Origin: Chrysemys picta bellii
Taxonomy: Eukaryota; Chordata; Testudines; Emydidae
Direction of reading: 5' to 3'
NCBI RefSeq assembly: GCF_011386835.1
Contig: NC_088795.1
Coordinates: forward strand, 12,009,441-12,073,440
DNA length: 64,000 nucleotides
The position numbers were made by a program, and so were the translations under genes. The notes under the pieces are model-generated. The model was not told where the DNA came from. It saw only the letters and a list, made by a program, of their open reading frames with translations, and made no database searches. Shown in pieces: positions 8,254-16,729 of this stretch; within the stretch, counting starts at the first letter, position 1, and the number at the start of each line of letters is the position of its first letter.

Positions 8254-9362
8254 CTACCAAGTTTTATATTGCATGTTTGTCCCCTCACCATTCTCTAACT
8301 TAATCCTTTTAGATTTCTTACCAATAGTTTTTTTCTTAAGCAGGGTTCTGGAACTCTTTGTGCGGACTAGACGGTCAATATAACGCTGTAAGCAGGCATC
8401 TTCCGGTTTGGTCCTATTCTTTAGAACACGGTCAGGGTCTGCACTGAATTGCACAGCATTTATCAAGGTCACCCCTTGCGCTAAATGTTCTTGGGTTAGG
8501 CACAGACATTGCATAGCATAACCTATGGCAATAACAGTGTTTAATAAGCTTTCCAAACACAGCTCAGCACACAGGCCCCAGAGCTTGCAGTTTATATCCA
8601 CTGAAGTCCAAGTCACACAGTCATGGTGCCTTTGGCCTGGCGCATCTATGACACAGCCCTCACAATCGTCAGAAAGCTTTTCCCTAAGGCAGTGTTTAAG
8701 GATAGCATAAACAGCAACGCGTACAATAGTCCGCATGACTTTTTTACGCTCACGACGTGGCACTGGCTCAGTTCTATGCCAAGCCGCCTCCTAAACTCCT
8801 CATAGCCATCATCCTCAGAGTCCTCTTCAACAACTTGTATCGGCGTTGAGCAAAAACATGGTGGGCCCGGTTCATCTTCGCCACTTGATGCAACGCTGTC
8901 CAGAGCCTGCGGGTCCTCTAGAAAGGCATCGTCGAGCTATTGAGAAATTTTCAGAAAAGAAAATGTGTAAGCACCCCCACTGCTTGTTTTTTAATATACG
9001 CAACCCCCGGTTCCTACCCCATTACCCACCCCTCCTCGACTGCCGCTTCTTAATCATTCATTTACCTGAGCGCCGTCTTTTCCGTTTGCCTTGTCCGCCA
9101 GTGACTCCCCCGAGCCGCAATCGCCTTCCACCTCTGAGGGGGTGGACAAAGAGAGACCGTCACGCTCATCGGGGTGTCTCACGAGGGTTTCGGGGTCAGG
9201 TTCCGGCGTATCCAGCAACGGCTGGGACAAAGGACTCCCCTCGGTCGCTCCCGCCTCCTCCTCGGAACTGTCGCTGATGTATCGTTTTCTCCACGGATGG
9301 TCAAAGGTGCTCGGGGCTAAAACAGAATCCGAAGTTCTCACGGGGGTGGTGAATGAGTCTAT
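8254..9362 (-). pseudogene. Right-end TIR gene: acidic first exon joined to Cys/His-rich unknown protein
   Basis: Exon one, 9362-9066, is homologous to the left exon one, but its start codon is ATA instead of ATG. It ends CAG/GTAAAT. The acceptor ends at 8937 and exon two runs from 8936 to 8254. Its first part (LDDAFLEDPQALDSVASS, then EEDSEDDGYEEF) is in phase with exon one. A frame change between about 8793 and 8764 is needed to enter the long 3' frame. That frame holds RRERKKVMRTIVRVAVYAIL, then a possible zinc site (CEGC, eight residues, HHDC), a Cys/Leu-rich helix and a basic C-terminus. I do not recognise the domain. Confidence 0.55.
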
Positions 9363-9806
9363 GTTTCCTCTCAGCAGCCTTTCCGCGATTTCGAAAACAC
9401 GTGTCCTTGGTAAGAGATGGCCGCCTCCTCTGTCTGGTGCTGGGACTTATGGGGTAATGGTGCTGCACTCTGATTGGCGGAGGCCTTTGGGAGGAGTTCT
9501 TAGTGGGGTCACACGACTTACTTCCGGAGGGGGTCACCCCAACCTGAAAGTCACTCTGATTGGTCAAAATCTCTCAGGGAGGTCCTGTCAGGACGAAACC
9601 CCTCCTGATTGGTAGAGGCTGGTGGGGGGAGTTCTTAGAGGGGTCACATGACCCACCTTGCTTCCGGTCAGGTGGCACGTTGACCCCGGAAGTAATACCC
9701 CCATTGGTGGGACTTCCGGTGACAGGTGGGAGGGACCAAGGGGTCAATGCGAGGGGCTTAAAGGGGTCAAGGGGCGGGTTTAGGGTTTGATTTATGGTAG
9801 GGCCCT
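8917..9806 (-). repeat. Right terminal inverted repeat of the Polinton-like element
   Basis: It is the inverse of 5012-6371. It lacks the Penelope-like insert and holds only one copy of the 140-bp block. Outermost similarity to the left arm fades at about 9806, where AGGGCCCTACC (minus strand) pairs with AGGCTCTCCG of the left arm. Confidence 0.8.
9470..9710 (-). promoter_or_regulatory. Inverted CCAAT cluster upstream of the right TIR gene
   Basis: ATTGG motifs at 9473, 9559, 9608 and 9703 read as CCAAT on the minus strand, upstream of the minus-strand exon one. This is the mirror of the left arm. The conserved spacing within the TIR suggests a shared promoter, by inference. Confidence 0.45.
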
Positions 9807-9956
9807 TATACTACTCACACCACACCAGGTGTGAACAATGACCTCACTACATGAGCCTGGCCTGATGCTACCCCTACTGGAATTGTGCAATGGAAAGGAC
9901 TGAAAATGTTGGAGTTCCTATAATCAGCCTCTGCCCCTGGACCTACTCCACCATTC

Positions 9957-11240
9957 TTGACTCAGACACCCGGCATTCCTGATAAATGCCCGGATTACAT
10001 GGATACCTTTGAAAGAAATGGGGACTCGTTACCTCTGCACCGGGACTATGACTGCCCTATTGACCTACAGCCTTGGTTGAAAGTTGCCTTCACCAGCATT
10101 TACACATTGTTGGAACCAGAATTAGTGGCTCTCCCTGCGTACAGTTCTAAAAACCGGTCCTAAGAGTTTATGAGCAAACATGCGTTTCCCACGGGTGCCC
10201 AGGCCTTTTTTGGGAAGAAGAAATGTGGGACTCTACTACGCCTCTCTTTAGACAATCAGCCCCTGAGAAAAGTGATCGTTTGGAACCATTACCCCCTGCT
10301 GTGAATCCCACAATTGTTGGCTCACAGGAAATCTGCAAAGTTGTTCATCCAACTTCATCTGCGAGGATTTCCAATCTAATCCTCATTTGGGCAGGGGCCA
10401 AATGGAAACCAGATTTCAAAGCACACTATGGACATTTTAACTGTCTGATATGCCATTTGAGCGAACTAACGGTCCCCTCACCTTGCAACACGTCATCAAT
10501 GATGTATTTGGGGACATTGTGGATCCACACACTGCCATCTATTCAGGTGACATACTTCTCTTTCTGGAGAACCCAGAGCAGCACGCGCACCACACCCGAA
10601 CCTGGAGAGGTTTCAGCAGCATCGTCTCAACACGGAATTGGAAAAGCGTACCTCCAGCCAACTCTCCTCAGAGGTTTTGGGATACATCCTCTCCCCAGAA
10701 GGTGTTACGATTGATCCAAATAAAGTGGAAGCCATTCATCGATCGGACGAAGTTTGAAGTCCTCAAGAAGAGCAGTGCTGCCTAGACTTCACCCGCTTTA
10801 CTGCTGCTTCCGCCCAGGGTTCTCAGAGCCAGTAACCCCCACGAGAGCTCTCCTCCACATAACGGCCACAATCGTTTGGTCACCCAAGTTCCAACAAGCC
10901 CGCAAACAGCTCAGAATTGCCTTCCCCACTGCACCTATTCGGAGGCTCAGCATTCATCATGGAAGTAGACGCATCTACTATGACCACCAGGGCCTGCTTC
11001 ATTTGGTGGTGCCAGATGTGGGCTGAAATTCAGACTTAGCTTGACTGACGTGACTTCTGCGCTTTCACCAAGGCACCACGCAGCAAACTTCTTGGCATCT
11101 CAGGCCTCTGGAGACCCTGCCCTGGCCATGGGCAACCATTGCCAGGAATTTCACTGATTCAAATGGCCACAGGATGGAACTGACTCTCATAGATCACCTG
11201 ACCACGATGGCGCGCTTCATCCCCTTGTGAACGTGTACCG
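9957..11240 (+). pseudogene. Decayed Ty3/Gypsy-type pol (reverse transcriptase, RNase H, integrase traces)
   Basis: Several frames together spell an old Ty3/Gypsy polyprotein. The pre-RT segment LPLHRDYDCPIDL is at about 10030. The RT palm starts MPFERTNGPLTLQHVIND at 10450, with the catalytic box now YSGD instead of YxDD. SPEGVTIDPNKVEAIH is at about 10690. The RNase H entry FIMEVDAST is near 10950 and the integrase-like DHLTTMARFIPL near 11193. Multiple frameshifts and deletions, and no LTRs, mean it is long dead. Confidence 0.75.
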
Positions 11241-11324
11241 TCGATTGAGAGGAAAGATCAGTTCCGAATTTGCAAAGGCCAATGACACCTTTATTTTGCT
11301 AAATGTAGCTTTCCCACTGATTTC

Positions 11325-12471
11325 ATGCCACGCTACGAATGGCCTCTCCGAACTTCCCAGCTATCGACCTGGGTCACCGTCAAGAAGAACGAAAGAAGAA
11401 AACGCCTCTCTGGGGCAGCATTCAGAAAAAGAAAGAAAGCAAAGGTGACTTTTCTATCTAAGCAGGAAGGAGCTCTCCTGAGATACACAGACACAAATGT
11501 TCACGGTGAACCTTCCAGCCCCAGTGAGGATGTGAGTGGTGAGGAGATGCCTGATCTTCCAGTTAGTCAGAGTGCAGGTGACCTGGCAGCTACTGCAGCA
11601 TCCATATCTCCATCTCAAATGGATGTAACCAGGCGCATTCCTGAAGAAAAGTGTAGATCAGAGAAGAGTGTGGTGGAGGTGCAAGAAACAGCTGCTGCTG
11701 AGTTTAGTTCCTTAAGTCTAGATGATCCAGGACTGTGGACCCACTTGAGCAGTAGCCTGAGGGACTTCCTTGTACTGCATGGGCCACAGCAAGTGAAAAA
11801 CTTCATGTTCCTCAAAGACAATGAAAATAGTAGCTTCCATCCAACACATTACTGGTATGAAATCCCCAATGGTGACAAAGTGAAGAGGCCATGGCTTATG
11901 TACTCAAAAACCTAGAATGCTGCATCCTGTTTTTGTTGCAGACCCTTCCAGTCTAATGTTTCAGCCACATTGGATTCTACAGGAACAAAGGACTGGAAAA
12001 ACCTGGCTAGAAATCTGGCATGCCATGAGAAGGCAGCAAATCACCAGAGAGCATTCCATAGTTGGAAAGAGATTGAGATGAGAATAAGGTTAAAGACCAC
12101 CACAGATGATTAGCATCAAGAGAAGATTGCATCAGAGTCTCTTTACTGGCAAAATGTTCTGAAAAGGCTCGTTGCCATTGTGAGAATGCTTCCTACCCAA
12201 AACCTAGCACTGTGTGGCACTTCAGATCAGCTGCATGTGCCAAACAATGGAAACTTCCTTAAAATTGTGGAGCTGATGGCTGAGGTTGATGCTGTACTCC
12301 AGGAGCATCTAAGAAGAGTCACCACCCAAGAAATGGACACATCCCACGACCTCGGAAAAACAATTCAAAATGACATCATACTGTTACTGGCAACAAAAGT
12401 CAAACAGAAAATTGTGGCAAATCTGAAGTCAGCAAGACATTACTCTGTTATTCTGGACTGCACACCTGACA
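11325..12471 (+). pseudogene. hAT transposase pseudogene, N-terminal part (ZMYM1-like)
   Basis: One frame reads nearly throughout, interrupted only by TAG at 11913 and TAG at 12111. It shows a basic start (KKNERRKRLSGAAFRKRKK) and a Ser/Glu-rich linker. The TTF-type zinc-finger region follows, with FHPTHYWYEIPNGDK then CFCC after the first stop. Then come WKEIEMRIRLK, KIASESLYWQNVLKRL and the catalytic-region phrase YSVILDCTPD. This is the layout of hAT transposases resembling zinc finger MYM-type protein 1. The frame breaks at 12471, where a second transposon sits, and resumes at 15006. Confidence 0.8.
12469..12471. repeat. 3-bp target site duplication (ACA), left
   Basis: ACA here and at 15006-15008 flank the CACTG-ended transposon. 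Removing the transposon and one ACA restores the hAT reading frame across CTPD-ISH, supporting the boundary. Confidence 0.75.
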
Positions 12472-12590
12472 CACTGCTCTACAGCCAAAATGCTTCTGAA
12501 ATAAATGTAGTCAAACTTTACTAATTCTGGGTCACTGAGAACGAAAACGATGCTTAAAATTGTTGATTGGCTCTAGTTTTCAAGATATGC
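12472..12590 (+). repeat. Left terminal inverted repeat of CACTG transposon
   Basis: It pairs with 14879-15005 inverted: the outer 12 bases match 11 of 12, GCTTCTGAAATAAA-like sequence pairs with GCTTCAGAGATAAA, and the inner 35-base block 12554-12588 matches 26 of 35. The middle is gapped. Confidence 0.75.
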
Positions 12591-12981
12591 TATTGGGTCA
12601 GTATATACGACCCTTGACTTGGGAATGGCGGAGGATAAGTGAGTTCTAAAGGGAAGGGATCTTAATTTAAACCAGAAATGACTAAAATACATCTTTGACT
12701 GGATCTATGAATAAATCTATGACTGGGTTTGGACAGTACTTGCTTTTTAGGCAAAACAATGAATGATGCAATCTGAAGCTGGTATTGTGTCATACATGAT
12801 ATGAATTGCATCATGTTATTCCTAGAAGTCATGGATGATGCAATCATAACGAAGCTTACATCACTCTGCTGAACAAATTGCCCTATATCAGCTCTAGAAA
12901 TCATACAGTGTCATGCTCTCTTATTTGTAAGTGTTTGATTTTGCAAAGGGACACATTTCTGTTTAGCCAAAGTGAGCAGAG

Positions 12982-14661
12982 ATGCCTCGTACTTGTGTGA
13001 ACAGTGCAGATAACTTCTGTTATGTTTGTGGTGAAGTGACTTTTGCATCACAAAAGTGCAATATAACCACTGTGGTTAAGATAGCCTATCACCTTTATTT
13101 TGGCTGCAAAATTGGAGATCAGGACAAGAGGTGGGCCCCACACATATGCTGCAACATTTGTGCAACAAATCTTCGCCAGTGGTTGAACAGGAAAAGGAAA
13201 TCTATGCCTTTTGCAGTGCCAATGATTTGGAGAGAGCCAACAGATCATACTAGCAATTGTTACTTCTGCATGGTGCCTCCAGTTGGGAAAGGTGTGTCAA
13301 AGAAGAAAAAGTGGACTGTGCATTATCCAAACATTCCATCAGCTATACGCCCAGTACCCCACGGAGAAGGACTGCCGGTTCCTGATGCACCAGAATCATT
13401 CTCACTTGAGTCAGACGAGGAAGAGGAAGAGGATGAAACTTCAATGTCACAGGACCCACATTTTCTCCCATCCTCCTCCTCTGAACCACACCTCATAACA
13501 CAAGGTGAACTGAATGACCTTGTCAGGGATTTGGAACTACCCAAGAGTAAGGCAGAGCAGTTGGGCTCCAGACTACAGCAGTGGAATCTCCTGGCAGGTG
13601 ATGTTAGGGTTTCCATGTTCTGTGACCGTCAAAAGGATCTTGTCCCATTCTTCTTCATGGAAGGTGATCTTGTAGCTTGCAACAACATCGATGGTGTGAT
13701 GGCAGCCCTCAACATCGTTCACGATCCAGATGAGTGGAGACTGTTCATTGTTTCATCGAAGACGAGTCTTAAAGCTGTTTTACTGCATAATGGCAATGTT
13801 TTGCCATCAATTCCAGTTGGTCATGCAGTTCATATGAAGGAAACCTATGACAACATGAAACAACTTTTGGGGTGCATAAATTATGACCAACATCAGTGGC
13901 AGCTTTGTGGCGATTTGAAGGTTGTTGCTCTCTTGCTTGGTCTGCAGACTGGATACACAAAGTACTGCTGTTTAATCTGCGAATGGGATAGTCGTGCAAG
14001 AGATTCCCACTTCATCAAGCAAGATTGGCCACTCCGACAGTCATTGGAGCCTGGGAGGAAAAGTGTTCAGCATCCACAACTTGTTGAATCAAGGAAGATT
14101 TTGTTACCACCCTTACACATCAAGCTGGGTCTGATGAAGAACTTTGTCAAGGCCATTGACAAAACACAAGCAGCTTTCAAGTACTTCCATGGAAAATTTC
14201 CAAGGTTAAGTGAAGCTAAGATAAAGGAAGGTGTCTTTGTTGGTCCTCAGATTCGTGAACTTCTTTGAGATGATGCATTTGACCATGCACTGCGTGGCAA
14301 GGAAAAGACGGCATGGAAAGCCTTCCAGTTAGTGGCAATAAATTTTCTCGGAAACAACAAGGCAGACAACTACAGGTTGTTGGTGGAAAACCTCCTCAAG
14401 GCGTACAAAAGCCTTGGTTGCAACATGTCACTAAAGATACATTTTTTGCATTCTCATCTAGATTTTTTTCCACCGAACTGCGGAGCAGTGAGCGACGAGC
14501 ACGGCGAGCGATTTCACCAGGACATTGCAACAATGGAGAAACGCTATCAGGGCAAATGGAGCCCATCAATGCTTGCAGACTATTGCTGGACAGTGACAAG
14601 AGATGCTCCATTTAATGAATACAAGAGACAAGCCAAGAAGCGCCGAGTAGACACTGAATAG
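12982..14661 (+). pseudogene. Transposase-like protein with Cys-rich N-terminus; one in-frame TGA
   Basis: The frame holds 559 codons with a single stop, TGA at 14266-14268 (codon 429). All else is open, and a TAG ends it at 14659. The N-terminus has a zinc-ligand array: C13/C16, C42, H54, C57/C60, C93/C96. An acidic tract follows at 143-152. The C-terminal half has candidate acidic active-site segments: IVSSK at 256-260, CGDLK with Asp311, CLICEWDSR at 330-338, and SDEHGERFHQD with Asp505, Glu506 and Glu509. I recall multi-copy relatives annotated only as uncharacterised proteins in arthropods and fish. Transposase function is inferred from its position inside TIRs. Confidence 0.75.
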
Positions 14662-14703
14662 GACTAAACTATGTACATAATAGTTTTTTGCCTTTTGTTT
14701 CAT

Positions 14704-14709
14704 AATAAA
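14704..14709 (+). terminator. Poly(A) signal of the CACTG transposon gene
   Basis: AATAAA lies 42 bases after the TAG at 14661, followed by TTTATTTATATAA-rich sequence. Confidence 0.55.
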
Positions 14710-14878
14710 TTTTATTTATATAACCCTTTTGCTGATTTTAAAAGGTTACATAAACAGGACAGGTGAAATATTATCATGTAAAGCAACCATAAACACATGA
14801 TAAGAGCTAGGTTTACAATTTATGATTAAAACTCTACTATCTATACAATATACATAGACATAAAATGTAAAAACTTAA

Positions 14879-15005
14879 ATATCTTAGAAACAGTAGCCAA
14901 TCAGTTGTTTTAATAGTCATATTTGAATCCAGGACATCAAAATACATAATAAATAGCACATTTTATCTCTGAAGCAGACGACTTCTCAAAAATTGTAGAC
15001 CAGTG
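14879..15005 (-). repeat. Right terminal inverted repeat of CACTG transposon
   Basis: It is the inverse counterpart of 12472-12590 and ends TGTAGACCAGTG, followed by the ACA duplication at 15006-15008. Confidence 0.75.
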
Positions 15006-15119
15006 ACATCAGCCATATGGATCAAATGACTTTAATGGTGCATGTTGTAACAACAACAGAACCTAGTGAAAATGTCCCTGCAATGGTGACCGTCGGAGAG
15101 CATTTTCTAGAATTTATTG
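15006..15119 (+). pseudogene. hAT transposase pseudogene, continuation after the nested transposon
   Basis: Directly after the right TIR the sequence reads ISHMDQMTLMVHVV, then ENVPAMVTVGEHFLEFID. This is the expected continuation of the hAT catalytic region after YSVILDCTPD at 12471. It is then cut by a Penelope-like fragment. Confidence 0.75.
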
Positions 15120-15291
15120 ACAGGTTTCAGAGTAGCAGCCATGTTAGTCTGTATCCGCAAAAAGAACAGGAGTACTTGTGGCACCTTAGAGACTAACACA
15201 TTTATTTGAGCATAAGCTTTTGTGGGCTACAGCCCACTTCATCGGATGCATAGAATGGATCACACAGAAAAAAGATATTTATACATACAGA
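15120..15291 (-). mobile_element. Penelope-like 3' terminal fragment
   Basis: On the minus strand it carries the shared terminal segment: a hammerhead-like region (15208-15245), then GTTAGTCTCTAAGGTGCCAC and GCTACTCTGAAACCTGTCA at the end. The same segment recurs near 5.2, 18.9, 44.3, 45.7 and 58.4 kb. Confidence 0.7.
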
Positions 15292-15470
15292 CAGGGCCGG
15301 CTCTAGGTTTTTTGCTGCCACAAGCAAAAAATTTTTTGGCTGCCCCCCACCCGAGCCCTGGGCTCTCCCTCTCCCCCTCCGCCAACTGCACCCTCCTGCT
15401 GCCCCAGCCCTGGGTCACTGGTAACTCGCTCCCAGGCGGGTCATTCAGCAGGAATTTTGGATGTGCACAG
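15292..15470. mobile_element. Left part of a GGCCGGCTC-TIR hAT-type element
   Basis: It begins CAGGGCCGGCTCTAGG and continues TTTTTTGCTGCC, as do the complete copies at 53835 and, in part, 24962 and 31188. No right TIR follows nearby, so the copy is truncated or was broken by later insertions. Confidence 0.6.
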
Positions 15471-15687
15471 AACACAGACAGGATTGGTTCCCATATGGTT
15501 ACAGAACTGCAGTAAAGTGGAACAATTTTCAGTTTGTGTGAGTGGAGGATATCTGGATGCATATTATAAGACTGTCCTACATAAATGAGGAAAAGTTGAG
15601 GTGCCTTTATTATTCTTTTGTTCCATTCTTTGTTTCTATGGGGAATGCACTATCACGGTCTTCCTTTTAAACAAATAAAACTAAAAC

Positions 15688-15720
15688 TAAAAAACAAACA
15701 AACAAACAAACAAAAAAAAC
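15688..15720. repeat. (AAAC)n microsatellite
   Basis: Uninterrupted AAAC/CAAA units followed by an A run. Flanking 15470-16140 shows nothing else recognisable. Confidence 0.7.
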
Positions 15721-16149
15721 AATGGCTGTTGAAAACAGCAATTCCAGTCCTAATAACCACTGGGAAGCATTTCTTGCTCAATTTATTCTACTTTTTCTAC
15801 AGCAAGTTACAGTGGATCAGTATATTTGATTTGGGGGAAATGAAGTAACAGCTCCCCAAATTGAGCTTGAGCACTCCTGAATTTTGAGGTGTTCAAATCT
15901 GGAAGGCAGGTGCTAGATTCCCTTTCTGAATATTAGCTAAATCTGGAAAGGAAAAGTCCATTTCTGTTTCCATGGCTCAGAAGTGGAAATCCTCCTAAGT
16001 GCCTGGTACTGTATCTAAAGCTGCCCAGGTCCAGAGCCTCCCCTCCCTTACTTTTCATTTTAAATTCTAGTGGGATCCACATACCTCCCTTGCTAGGCTT
16101 CAGATAGAGAGGTGCACTGTCCATTTAGTCCCCCCAATTCCTTCTTTGG

Positions 16150-16716
16150 GGGAGAGCCCAGGGCTGGGGCGGCAGGGGGTGTGGGTGGGGGCCAGAGCTG
16201 GGGCGGCTGGGGATGCGGGTCAGGGGAGAGCCCAGGGCTGGGGCAGCAGGGGAGTGCAGGTGGGGGCCAGAGCTGGGGTGGCAGGAGGTGCGGGTGGGAG
16301 GAGAGCCCAGGGCTGGGGCAGCAGGGGAGTGCAGGTGGGGGCCAGAGCTGGGGTGGCAGGAGGTGCGGGTGGGGGCCAGAGCTGGGGCGGCAGGAAGGTG
16401 CAGGTGGGGGCCAGAGCTGGGGCAGCAGGGGCTGTGGGTGGGGAGAGAGCCCAGGGCTGGGGCAGAAGGGGAGTGCAGGTGGGGGCCAGAGCTGGGGTGG
16501 CAGGAGGTGCGGGTGGGAGGAGAGCCCAGGGCTGGGGCAGCAGGGGAGTGCAGGTGGGGGCCAGAGCTGGGGCGGCAGGAGGTGCGGGTGTGTGTGGGGG
16601 AAGAGCCCAGGGCTGGAGCGGCAGGGGGTGTGGGCGGGGAAGAGCCCAGAGCTGGGGCGGCAGGAGGGTGCAGGTGGGGGCCAGAGCTGGGGCAGCAGGG
16701 GCTGTGGGTGGGGAAG
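16150..16716. repeat. G-rich minisatellite, about 37-bp unit
   Basis: About 15 imperfect units of the form GCCAGAGCTGGGGCGGCAGG plus GTGCAGGTGGGG, often paired as approximately 75-bp dimers starting GAGAGCCCAGGGCTGGGG. All stops are absent in several frames on both strands, giving long artefactual open frames. The G runs (GGGG every 10-20 bases) could form G-quadruplexes. Confidence 0.85.
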
Positions 16717-16729
16717 GTCATTGTGATGT

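Larger units (their letters stand above)
5012..9806. mobile_element. Collapsed Maverick/Polinton-type (adintovirus-like) element with long TIRs
   Basis: Long imperfect inverted repeats bound the element: 5012-6371 against 8917-9806, with the left arm expanded by a Penelope-like insertion and a tandem duplication. Inside are a retroviral-type integrase fragment typical of Mavericks (6655-7095) and a spliced gene copy at each end. Full elements are about 15-20 kb and carry protein-primed DNA polymerase, packaging ATPase, protease and capsid genes. None of these is present here, so about three quarters has been lost or this is a short internally deleted form. The exact ends and the 6-bp target duplication could not be established. 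Confidence 0.75.
12472..15005 (+). mobile_element. Complete CACTG-TIR DNA transposon of CMC (CACTA-like) type nested in hAT
   Basis: The ends are CACTGCTCTACA (12472-12483) and, inverted, CACTGGTCTACA (14994-15005), an 11 of 12 match. Inverted similarity continues inward about 115 bases, including TGATTGGCT blocks at 12563 and 14897. The duplication is 3 bp (ACA). A single gene at 12982-14661 with AATAAA at 14704 fills the interior. CACTA/CACTG termini with a 3-bp duplication are features of the EnSpm/CMC group; the exact family is not certain. Confidence 0.8.

Noticed and set aside
8254..8763. LxCxE retinoblastoma-binding motif in the right-arm protein
   Set aside because: The Cys/Leu/Glu-rich stretch near LWGLCAELCLES looks suggestive, but no exact L-x-C-x-E spacing is present.
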